Part shown: positions 1 through 7,377 of the stretch, one piece after another
Numbering within the stretch: position 1 is the first letter of the stretch
Layout: the number at the start of each line of letters is the position of its first letter
Assembly: GCA_003049465.1 (NCBI GenBank)
Contig: PYSS01000243.1
Location: 1 to 22,180 of the forward strand
DNA length: 22,180 nucleotides
Direction: 5' to 3'
Source: Magnaporthiopsis rhizophila
Taxonomy: Eukaryota > Ascomycota > Sordariomycetes > Magnaporthales > Magnaporthaceae
Notes under the pieces: generated by a model
Seen by the model: the letters and a program-made list of their open reading frames with translations, nothing else
Databases searched by the model: none
Told to the model about the DNA's origin: nothing
Position numbers and translations under genes: made by a program

Positions 1-14
1 GGGGGGGGGGGGGG
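1..14. repeat. Poly-G run at the window edge
   Basis: The first 14 bases are all G, followed by agcacg. Such a run at an edge can be a real homopolymer or an assembly artefact at a contig end. The sequence alone cannot decide. Confidence 0.9.
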
Positions 15-1107
15 AGCACGATGATGACAAGAAAAAAAAACGGAAAGAAATGCTTACTCTGATCCGTCTGCCATTTCCCACCAAGCAAGCGAAGGCGATT
101 ATAAACCTTTTGATCGACAGGAGGGGTCAGGGGACACGCAACACAGCGGACGGGGAATAGGATGCCCAGGCCTAGCCAGGGCCGTCCTGCGCCGAGGCCA
201 GCTGCGGTGGTCAGCCGTGCCGCCCGAGTGCCCGCTGGGCAGCACGCCGACCACCACTACGCAGCGTGCCTACAGCTGGATCTAAGGGGGGAAGAAAAAG
301 AAAACACACTTTCCCTGACAATCCCTTTTGCTTCGGAAAGACATTCGGCGCTGCTATTGGTGGAAGATATTAATGATATATCGCCAAGAAACATTGCTAT
401 TCTCCGCTAGCGCAGCGAACGAACAACAAAGAAAATGGAGCGTACCAGCGAGGAGAGAAAGGGACGCAGCACATTGCTGACTGTAGCGGAAAACCTGCTC
501 CAGGCCGGTGAGCGCAATCGTTGCGCGGGCCCAGCACAGCGTACCTACCTAGAATACCGCTGCCAGTTGGGGTACGAAGGGCTTAGGTGCCTACACGTAG
601 CTAATCCCGCAATCCCGGCTTAAAAAAAAAATACACACTCACACATACACAAAAAGGGGCCGAAAACACAACATTAGCAAGATCGCAGGGTGCAATGGAA
701 AAGAAACAACCGAGCAAGGAAACCATAAATTGGCACCCTATATCAGCTAACATATGCAAGTCGTCTGTGAGCCCAAGACTCCCTTCCTTGCCCGTCCCTC
801 CGGCTGGCGAGCCCAGCTGTCCAGACATGGTCGAGCCCTTCCATGATGCGACCAATATAACCCTGTTTCCCTAATCTAAATTCCTCCTGGTTTTAGTTTC
901 TCAGCTCTGTCGGATCGAGAGCTTGAAAAGAGAACTGAGGAAGGGGTTGAAAGAAAAAAAAAAGAAATGAAATGGGAAAGATGCATGTCGAGGAGATACT
1001 ACAAATGGGAGAAAAAGAGAATGAATGACCGACATTAAAAACAGCTCCGACTTTCCAAAAGTAAAAACATCCATTCATTCCAATAGATCATCATGGGGGT
1101 AGGTGTT

Positions 1108-1194
1108 GGAAAAGAGAATGAAAGAGGGGAAGAGGGGGAATGAAAGGAAAGATAAAATGGGGGAAGGAAAGAAGAGAGAAAAGGAAAAAAGAAA
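1108..1194 (+). repeat. Polypurine tract downstream of the main gene
   Basis: About 87 bases are almost entirely A and G, broken by only four T's (about 1119, 1141, 1153, 1158). On the gene's sense strand (minus) it is C/T-rich and lies 300-400 bases past the stop codon, so it could fall in the 3' untranslated region or just after it. Function unknown. Confidence 0.8.
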
Positions 1195-1492
1195 CCATAT
1201 GCACCTGGGTATCCATTGCAATGCCACATTACCCCAAAAATCACATTTCCCTTTCCGATCTGTTTTGCCAGTTTTGTCCATTTTCCCTTTTCGCCACCCA
1301 AAACTTTTGGCATCCCCTTCCACATTTGACACCAGTTTAAATCCAGTAAACATTTGCATCCGGATCTGATAAAAAGAAAACTTTGGAAAATGGCAACGAC
1401 CAGGGCATGTCCAAAAAGTTTAGCCAAAACAAAAGAAAAGAAACAGTCAAACCTTGGGTCGCATCCTTGTGCTGCGGGCCCCTGACGGCCTA

Positions 1493-2945
1493 TCAAGTCA
1501 TGTTAAGGCCGGACGAGGGAACGGTAGGATAGAAGCCGTTCGAGGTGTGCTTGGTTTCGAAGCGGCCACACTGGCCGGCTCGGCTCCATTGCGGGCCCGG
1601 GTGGTACACGGGTCGGCCGTTGTCGTACTCGGGCTTCACTTTGGAGTGGTGGTCTGTCGGGCTGGGGAGCGTCGTATGGCCCAGGCCGACCTGGTGATCG
1701 CGTGACGAGTGCTGGAACATTTCCACATTGTGGCCATTCTCGTAGATGGTGCTAGGATAATAGTGGTAGTCCTTGGAGGAGTCGTGCATCGGCTTGTGAT
1801 CGTCCGTCATGATGGTGTCTACGCCAACCTCTTGCGAGTGGCGGGTGCTCGATCCGTAGCCGCTGCCGCGCGGATCGTACGTCGTCGAGTGCCCAAAGGA
1901 GGAGCCCATTATCCCCGACCCAGCAGAGGCGAACTCCGTGGGGAGACCCCCGTATCCGAGGTTGCCCGACGCTCCTCCAGGGCCGCTGCTGGCGCTTCCC
2001 CTCCTCTCCGACTGATAGTGGCCCGGCGAGCGGCCGCGCACGATCATCTTGGCCGACTTCTTGTACCCAACCTTGACCCACTGCGGCGCTCCCGAGCTCT
2101 GGCTCGACGAAACGTCGGCCCAGAGCTCAACAACGAGGTGGTAGTACTGCTGGGCCGCCCGGCGCTTGCCATTGTTGGCCGTCGCTTGCTTGAACTGGAT
2201 TCGCTCAAACGTGTGTTCCGTCGGCGCCGGCGTCTGAGCCTGGCCGAATTCGTAGGCCGGGCCCCTCAGGGTCCCGTCGGCCTGAGGGAACACGCTGAGA
2301 TGCGGGTGGCCAACCGACTTGGGCGAGAGGCGCACCTTTTCCGGTGCCGAGACGGGGCCCTTGTCCCTCTTGGGGGTGTGCTGGACCAGCTCAATGGTTT
2401 GTGTGTCATTGTCCGACACCACCGCCGAGATGGACATGGCAAAGCCAGCGACCGTATAGGCCGTCTGGCTGCTGTCCTGAATGAACTGGATCGCGGGGGT
2501 GGTTGGCCACGAGTGAGTTGGAGGGCTCAGAGAGAAGGAGCAGACGCAGGAGAAGTAGTTCCTGCGGTAGCACGTCCACTCGTGGTCGGCGAGGAAGAAC
2601 CCCTTGTCGATGACGCCCTGAATGTCGAACGTGATCTTGGTCCCGTGGGGGGCCGTCCCGTCGACATAGTACAAGGTGCCCTGGGGGACAAGGCTCAGGA
2701 GAGGCGGGAGGTTCGTCCCGGACTTGCTGCTGTACTGGTCCATCCTGTGACTGGGCGCGGCAAAGGCGTGGGGACTCGAGGTCGGCGAGGTGATATGAGA
2801 CTGTCGATGGTAACCGCCAAAGGCCGAGCTTGATCTCTGATCCTGAGACCTCCTTAGGCTGCCCCGATAGAGGTTTCGTGGGCTTAGAGGTTCTGGTACG
2901 GGCAAGACGCTTCGGTGGCCATACATGCCAATCGACGAGCTGGTG
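1493..2945 (-). CDS. vib-1: Terminal exon: DNA-binding domain and C-terminal tail
   Basis: This exon holds 484 codons including the TGA stop at 1495-1493, plus one leading base that completes a split codon. The chosen acceptor is TTGCAG before 2945, with CTTAC as a possible branch site 14 bases upstream. CACCAG a few bases later, or ACACAAG just before, would keep the same frame. Order: a Ser-rich linker (SSAFGGYHRQSHITSPTSSP), the NDT80/PhoG domain (about 2713-2015) including FERIQFKQATANNGKRRAAQ, then a low-complexity tail. Near the end VKPE (about 1639-1628) fits the SUMO consensus, and CGRFETKHTSNGFYP looks like a conserved terminal motif. The open frame continues upstream through the intron without a stop up to at least 3463, which could mislead a gene caller. 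Confidence 0.88.
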
Positions 2946-4379
2946 CTGCAACTTGTGTAAGCGCCAGCTTGCCCTGGGGCGACCCCATGTTCAAGGGACG
3001 ATGCCAAAATCCCACGAAATACAAGCATAGCACCGCCATCTTTCCTCATGAGGCAAACGCTGACAAAATGATACAACAACTGCTCAAGGTCCACGACCCA
3101 TGCAACGCATGGTACAAGAAGACACCAGGGCGGTTGGAGATAGACAGACATATAGGCGCGGGAGGAGAGAAAAGTTCGGGGTCCTAGTTCACGTACCTTG
3201 AAGAACCGTGGCGCCTCAGTTGAGGATGCTGCGGATGGGCGAGGAGCGGAGCGGCGGAAAACAGGGACGAAGCGGCCGACTCTTGTGGGTAGGCAACCGA
3301 GGGGTTGTAGATGGAAGGAGCTTGGCCCTGGGAGTACAGTGGCAAGGCCGGGGCAGGCTGCACGGTCTGCACCGCGCTTCCGAGATTCAGGGCCGGGGCT
3401 GTGTTGACGTCCTGGCCGTATCTGAAGCACACATGATGGATGATCAGCAAGACGAGAGCCCAACAGGCTGCTGCTGGTGTCAGGGTCGGAAATAAATGTC
3501 AGAGCCCGCCACAGCCGGCATTGACGCAGCTGGGTGCTGTGTTGTGCTGCGTTGCCTCTGCACCACGTCTGGGCGGGGATACTGTGCTACCAACTGTGGC
3601 ACTTGCCAACAACACAGCGTCGCACAGAAGCTAGCTAGGGAGCGTGTGCACACTTGCCACCCGAGCCACTGCGTCTGCCGGTGATTGCTGCAGAGCCCAA
3701 TGTTGTTCATGTAATACCTTTTCAAGCACCGCAGCAGCAGTCCATTTTCTCTGTCGTTTTCGTCCCGCTTGCGGGGTGGACAAGAGGAAAGAATAGCGGG
3801 TGATAGGGGAAAAAGAGAGAAGGAGGGCGAGTAGAGAGGGAAAAAAAAATGGAGGAGAATGATAGAAAGAGCGGCAGGTGAAGCCAAAAAAGAACGAGCC
3901 AGGTAGGGGGAAAAAAGGAATTCAGCGGATTGATTTTGTGGCGAGCAACAAGTACCAGGGGAGGTGTGGAAAATAAGCCTTCCTCCGGCAGTCGCAGCCT
4001 GCGAGAGTGGAGGTTCCTGGCTCTGGCTGACGGAAGAAGGCAAGGGAGGAAAGAAGAAGGACCTGGGTCCCGGGACACTTGCCCAGGGGCAGGATACCGG
4101 GTGGTTTAAGACGGCCTGGAAAGACGCGCACCACAGCCGGCCTGCCTAGGTAGGTAGGTACCTAGTTAGGTAGGTATATGGAGCGCGCACAGTCCGGCCG
4201 GGCCAATGGTGCAGGGGCCAATGGTGAGTGCAGTGCACCCGGCTACCATGTAAACTGCGCGCAAAGCGCGAAATCGGAAGAAACCAATGAAAGGCGCTGG
4301 AGCTGAACACATACCTCATATCAGGGCCACCCGAGAACTCGTTGTACTCTGCGAAATCCGGGGACGAGGATTCGAATTC
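1493..4379 (-). CDS. vib-1: NDT80/PhoG-family transcription factor, VIB-1/XprG-like (supported C-terminal exons)
   Basis: This is a p53-like, Ig-fold DNA-binding transcription factor of the NDT80/PhoG family, closest in appearance to Neurospora VIB-1 and Aspergillus XprG. Those regulators act in the nucleus on starvation responses, secreted proteases and cellulases, and heterokaryon incompatibility. The supported coding parts are 4379-4315, 3421-3197 and 2945-1493. The frame joins cleanly: GATATGAG at the end of the first plus A TAC GGC at the start of the second gives DMRYGQDV, and AG at 3198-3197 plus C at 2945 gives Ser before TSSSIGMYGHRS. The three exons encode about 580 residues. The DNA-binding domain maps to about 2713-2015, from NLPPLLSLVPQGTLYY to KSAKMIVRGRSPGHY, with hallmark segments DKGFFLADHEWTCYRRNYFS and TPKRDKG. 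A Ser/Gly/His-rich tail follows and ends with CGRFETKHTSNGFYP. No Met starts the first of these exons, so the N-terminus must come from further upstream. Family assignment is firm; exon edges are by eye. Confidence 0.88.
2946..3196 (-). other. Intron (251 bases) between linker and last exon
   Basis: The donor is GTACGT at 3196-3191 and the acceptor is CAG ending at 2946. Without splicing, the upstream frame stops three codons after the donor (Tyr-Val-Asn-stop), which supports removal. The intron has no stop in the frame of the downstream exon and contains two in-frame ATGs (at 3151 and 3049). Confidence 0.75.
3197..3421 (-). CDS. vib-1: Internal exon: N-terminal linker of the VIB-1-like protein
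   Basis: This 225-base exon encodes a Pro/Ser/Ala-rich segment from YGQDVNTAPALNLGSAVQ through PAPALPLYSQGQAPSIYNP and AYPQESAASSLFSAAPLL to HPQLRRHGSS. The acceptor is GCTTCAG before 3421, with CTGAT as branch site at about 3447-3443. The donor is AAG/GTACGT at 3197/3196. Phase is 2 at both ends, matching both neighbours. Such Tyr/Pro/Ser-rich linkers before the DNA-binding domain are usual in VIB-1/XprG proteins. Its frame differs from that of the terminal exon, so a single-frame reading misses it. Confidence 0.82.
3782..3870 (-). promoter_or_regulatory. C/T-rich tract inside the long intron, possible internal promoter element
   Basis: On the gene strand this is a long pyrimidine-rich run with few purines. 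C/T-rich stretches often precede transcription starts in filamentous fungi. It lies about 360 bases before the 3197-3421 exon and downstream of a CCAAT pair. That it acts as a promoter is inference only. Confidence 0.3.
4146..4176 (+). repeat. TAGG/GGTA tandem repeat
   Basis: Repeated taggtagg units run around a central ggtacctag. The same motif appears in shorter form at 11452-11461, 12936-12952, 15451-15458, 20271-20288 and 21763-21780, so it is dispersed in this genome. Such repeats are frequent in Sordariomycete intergenic DNA. Confidence 0.85.
4201..4226 (+). promoter_or_regulatory. Directly repeated CCAAT box
   Basis: GGCCAATGGTG occurs twice, at 4201-4211 and 4216-4226, separated by four bases. 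CCAAT is the core site of the HAP/NF-Y complex and works in either direction. It lies in the intron between the two N-terminal exons of the VIB-1-like gene. Confidence 0.4.
4315..4379 (-). CDS. vib-1: Small N-terminal exon (EFESSSPDFAEYNEF)
   Basis: This 65-base exon encodes EFESSSPDFAEYNEFSGGPD followed by Met and the first two bases of an Arg codon. The donor GAG/GTATGT is canonical and the phase fits the next exon. Upstream in frame a TAG is reached after only 17 codons with no ATG, so the exon must be entered by splicing. The best signal is CTAAC (about 4403-4399) followed by ACCGTCAG, giving a start at 4379 in phase 0. An alternative acceptor CATCAG gives a start at 4417 in phase 1 and adds a TPYRHRQ-containing segment. 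The alternative is in phase with the exon at 5961-6000, the first is not. I cannot decide between them. Confidence 0.75.
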
Positions 4380-5960
4380 CTGACGGTGACGGTATGGCGT
4401 TAGAAGGGAAATTTTTGCTGATGGCTCACGCTATCGTAGCCGCATGTTTGTGCAGTGTGTATGATCAAATCCAAATGCTATGGGAAACCGGGGAAGAGAC
4501 GAGAAACGAGAGCCGGGAAGAAGACAGAGTAGGCAAGAATGAAGGAGGAGAAAAACAAAAGGTGCAATGTGATCCGACCACCGGCCAGGGGACTGCAGCG
4601 GCGGAGTAACAGGGCTGGCTGCATGTGTCTTTTTTTTTTCTTCCTTTGGTGCGTGTGTAACTTGAGAGAGAATTGGGCGGTTAGGCAAGCTGCCGTGACG
4701 GAATGAGCGACCTACACGGCAAAATCCTTGTCAGCATATCGGGCCCCCGGAGCCACAGTTCTAGAAGCGCGCAGCCATGCAAAAACGATGGCGGCAGGGA
4801 TGTGATCGAGGATGGAAATGGCAAGTGAGGCGAAGTGCGCAGGCCTGCTGTTTTACTCTCGGTAGGGCTGGTAGACAGTATCGGAACGAGGTTTTCGGCT
4901 GTTCCCTTGAACGCCTCCACTCGCATTCGTGTCCAGGATAGCATTATGCAGGGGGGTTATATGGGCATGTATGTGGTAGGTGAAGTAAGATGGGGGATAA
5001 GGGCCTGCGAAACCACGTCTGCAGACGAGGCCAGCCATGCTGTTCGTTGCTCTGAAAAGGACGAGATGCCGAGGCAGGCAAGGCCCCCCGGCAGCTGCAC
5101 GGGCAACCGGTACAGTACAGCCTGGGACTACCAGGTACATTGGTGATCGGCTGCTGGTGGGAGGTGCTGTGTTTTCGTGCCACCCGCCATGCCGCCCGCC
5201 CTTGCTCTGAACCCACACCACCCTGCCGCTGGCGTTGGGAAGCAGCGGCAAACAGCCACACACCGCACTGCTAGTGTGTGCCGCAAAATGGAGAACGGGC
5301 CATGCTGCCTGTCAAATCGGGGGCTCGGGCAAGCCACTTTTGTCGATTCGAGCACGCCCCCTCCCCTCAAGCCGCGACAACGCAACCATCGGGAAGAAAA
5401 TGGTCACGTAGCACCAATCGTAACTCAAGAACCAGAGCTCTTCCCTTCCCTTCCCATCCTGCCCTGCGCCCACGAGGCAAAACACCCCTGGCCCAGAAAG
5501 TATGAGCTCTCTCGGGATGCAGATTGCGGAGGCCAGGCACACGAGGGAAGACGAGGCTCGGGTCCGACGTGAGCGGCGCGGCTGGGCTGGGCTGGGGGAA
5601 AGGGGGCCAATGGCAAGCAAAAGGATGCGGACTCGGGGAGGGCAGACATGGCCGACCAGGCTCGACAGGGAGGGGCGAATCCCCGCCTCACCGAGTCTGC
5701 AGACCGGTCCGAGAAAGGATGGAGCCCAAGGACCGAACAGAAAATACAACCAAACAAGCATGGGCGTGCGTGGGTACGAAAGGAGTAGGGGGAGGGGTGC
5801 AGAGGAAAGCGGGTAGAGGTGGTGGTCAATGTGTGGGCGGACCAGTGAGGCTCCAGGTAGAGGGGCCTGAGAGCGGGCACCCAGGGAGTGCCAGCTCTTC
5901 TGTGGCTGGCCTGGAATAGGCAGGACTGACTTGAGCAATTGAGAAAGGGTTGCTGCTCAC
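4380..5960 (-). other. Probable long intron (about 1.5 kb), no other gene seen
   Basis: This stretch separates the EFESSSPDF exon from the probable exon at 5961-6000. Open frames up to about 208 codons occur on both strands (for example minus 5938-5312) but are Pro/Ser/Arg-rich, compositionally odd and unlike any family I recognise. If the 4417 acceptor is used, the intron ends at 4418. A further small exon could hide here, since the phase between the flanking exons is unresolved. Confidence 0.4.
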
Positions 5961-6000
5961 CTCTGTTATCCGGGCCGACGACAAGCTCAGTCTTGATTGG
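5961..6000 (-). CDS. Probable 40-base exon encoding PIKTELVVGPDNR
   Basis: The segment reads Pro-Ile-Lys-Thr-Glu-Leu-Val-Val-Gly-Pro-Asp-Asn-Arg plus one base. It is followed by a strong donor (GAG/GTGAGC at 5961/5960) and preceded by GCAG, with a CTAAG-like branch site about 30 bases upstream. It joins in phase 0 to the upstream exon at 6606-6683, giving NPLPK then PIKTEL. IKTE fits the SUMO-attachment consensus. It leaves in phase 1, which fits only the 4417 start of the next exon. Assignment to the VIB-1-like gene rests on strand, order and phase, not on recognised homology. Confidence 0.45.
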
Positions 6001-6248
6001 CTGCTCGCTCCTCGTCCATCCTCTCAATCTTAGTCGCTGTCCTCCCTCTCTTCTTCTCGTCGCCTCATTCCGTGGGTGGAGAGAGCCGTGGTGGACAATG
6101 ATTAAATTAATTGCATGTCATCATTGTCCTCGGCACGGCGACTCCCAAGGACCGGCGGATCCTTGTTCGCTCCCTGAGCCTTGTGGATGCAGTCGAAGGA
6201 GGGTGGGAGGATTGGTTGGTTGCAGAGGTAGAGTGACGTCTGGCTCCG

Positions 6249-6304
<56 letters not shown>

Positions 6305-6605
6305 NTTTTTCTTCTTCTTTTGCTTTCCTTCCTAGGACTTCTCTCGATTTATTCTCTTCTGTCGTTGTGGACGGAGGCGACTGCACCACCAACTGACGAG
6401 GGTGGGAACGGGAAGAAATGGGTTGAAAATAAAAACAAAAAGAACACAAGACAAAGAACGGTAGAAAAGAAAATTAGGCTGGCGGAGTGGGGAATGTAAG
6501 ATCGGGAAGGACGGGGGAAAATGGACATGGAAGATGAGGAAGGGGATGTAAGACTGCCATGTAACGGCTGATGCCATTTCCATGGCCATGTAAGCTGCTG
6601 GGTAC
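6001..6605 (-). other. Probable intron containing a long poly-T tract
   Basis: About 605 bases lie between two probable exons, with donor GTACCC at 6605-6600. The content is mostly low complexity, including the poly-T run with an ambiguous base. Lysine- or phenylalanine-run open frames here come from the homopolymer and are not genes. Confidence 0.4.
6249..6310 (+). repeat. Poly-T tract with one ambiguous base
   Basis: About 60 T's are broken by a C at 6260 and an N at 6305. The N and the length suggest an uncertain homopolymer length or a joined assembly gap. No matching target-site duplication was found around it, so a retroposon tail is not supported. Confidence 0.9.
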
Positions 6606-6683
6606 CTTTGGAAGAGGATTCATGTGAGGGTCGCCGCCCCTGCTGGCCTCGTTGCACAGGAGCGTCTCGATGTTGTTTTGCTG
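6606..6683 (-). CDS. Probable 78-base exon (NNIETLLCNEASRGGDPHMN)
   Basis: Twenty-six codons start QQNNIETLLCNE and end HMNPLPK, with G or C at most third positions, as in the confirmed exons. A TAG stands in frame just upstream (about 6693-6691), so the exon is entered by splicing. A canonical branch site CTAAC (6710-6706) and acceptor CCCCAG before 6683 support this. The donor is AAG/GTACCC. Both ends are in phase 0 and join to the exon at 5961-6000. Translation could start at the Met inside this exon (HM-NPLPK), but the coding look upstream of it argues for an earlier start. I do not recognise the peptide, and assignment to the VIB-1-like gene is by position and phase. Confidence 0.5.
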
Positions 6684-7297
6684 CTGGGGCTATCCCACCA
6701 ACGCCGTTAGCAAGGGCTGGCCCACTGATCTTCGGGACGAGACGCTAGCCCGGGTAGCCCCCGGCATGGTTCGCTGCTGAAGCACCTGGGTTGTGGGTTG
6801 TGTGCCCCACAGTGCTCTAGGCTGGCCCAAACCGTGCGTGCCAGCCTCCAAGGGTGTGCCCGAGAGACGCTGTTTGACAGAAGGGGCACGGCCACGAAAA
6901 CAAGGGTCTTCTAGGCGAACCAACCTTCATCCAATCCGTCGCTGTCATTCCTAATGGTTAGACCGGGTGCGAACCGAACCTAGACAGTCCCCACTCTATT
7001 GTTAGCTTTCTTCGGCGGGGACAGAAGCCATCATGTGTTTGCAAAAAGGAGAAGACGGAAAAGGTGGAAAAGAAAAACTAGACGCAAATCTGCTGGTTGA
7101 GATGACAGGTTGAAGCTCGAGCGAGACCTGCTTGGTGTTACGGTAATCTTCTGATCCCATGGGGCTTGGCTGGCGTCGGAGGTAAAACTCCCTCCAACTT
7201 CGCCGGATCGGTTGTCGAAGAGCGCCGTCGTCCGGTAGGATAAAAAAAAAGAAAACAAGGAAAAAAAAAAAAATGAAAGCCAGAGTCACAAACTGAC
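6684..7297 (-). other. Possible intron or 5' leader, about 614 bases
   Basis: This lies between the probable exon at 6606-6683 and a possible exon ending at 7298. It contains a C/T-rich and poly-T stretch on the gene strand (about 7242-7273). A coding-looking peptide in one minus frame (7231-7085) lacks splice signals, and no start codon could be tied to the gene. Confidence 0.3.
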
Positions 7298-7377
7298 CTG
7301 CCTTTGCGGCGTGTACGAGGCGGGTCTGCTGCAGAACAGACTATGGGATTTCTCGACGATCGTGACGAAAGCAGCCC
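7298..7377 (-). CDS. Possible upstream exon ending in SYTPQRQ
   Basis: This 80-base segment has a branch site CTAAC (7395-7391), an acceptor GGACAG before 7377 and a donor CAG/GTCAGT at 7298/7297. In one frame it gives AAFVTIVEKSHSLFCSRP followed by ASYTPQRQ, ends in phase 0 and would run on into QQNNIETLL of the next probable exon. Third positions favour G and C. No start codon lies in it. It could equally be an untranslated exon or chance. Confidence 0.25.

Larger units (their letters stand above)
1..1492. other. 3' flank of the NDT80-family gene, no gene seen
   Basis: I see no supported gene here. The open frames on both strands are short (under about 155 codons), rich in homopolymer-derived residues and resemble no family I know. 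The segment opens with a 14-base poly-G run and holds an A/G-rich tract at 1108-1194. The part next to 1492 should contain the 3' untranslated region and polyadenylation site of the minus-strand gene, but no clear AATAAA was found on the minus strand near the stop codon, so the transcript end is undefined. Confidence 0.6.
3422..4314 (-). other. Long intron (893 bases) with promoter-like elements
   Basis: The donor is GTATGT at 4314-4309 and the acceptor is TTCAG ending at 3422. It is many times longer than the usual 50-100-base fungal intron. It holds a TAGG repeat (4146-4176), a doubled CCAAT motif (4201-4226), and a tract that is C/T-rich on the gene strand (about 3782-3870). I see no extra exon that would keep the frame. 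The direct join already gives a continuous family-like peptide (GGPDMRYGQD). Confidence 0.65.

Noticed and set aside
1709..2833. 374-codon open frame on the plus strand
   Set aside because: It lies antisense to the confirmed NDT80/PhoG exon, is Arg/Val/Leu-rich and shows no domain. It is the usual open shadow of a gene with G/C third positions.
2946..3463. Single-frame N-terminal extension of the NDT80-family protein up to 3463
   Set aside because: The frame begins at a non-ATG codon, and the true upstream coding lies in another frame (3197-3421), joined by canonical splice sites and giving the family-like linker.
4146..4176. Telomere-like repeat
   Set aside because: The unit is TAGG, not the fungal TTAGGG, is short and lies inside an intron. 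It matches a dispersed simple repeat.
5312..5938. 208-codon minus-strand open frame
   Set aside because: It has Pro/Ser/Leu-rich composition and overlaps another long frame in a different phase within a probable intron. No domain seen.
6102..6449. Lysine-run protein across the poly-T tract
   Set aside because: The frame exists only because the homopolymer has no stops, and it crosses an ambiguous base.
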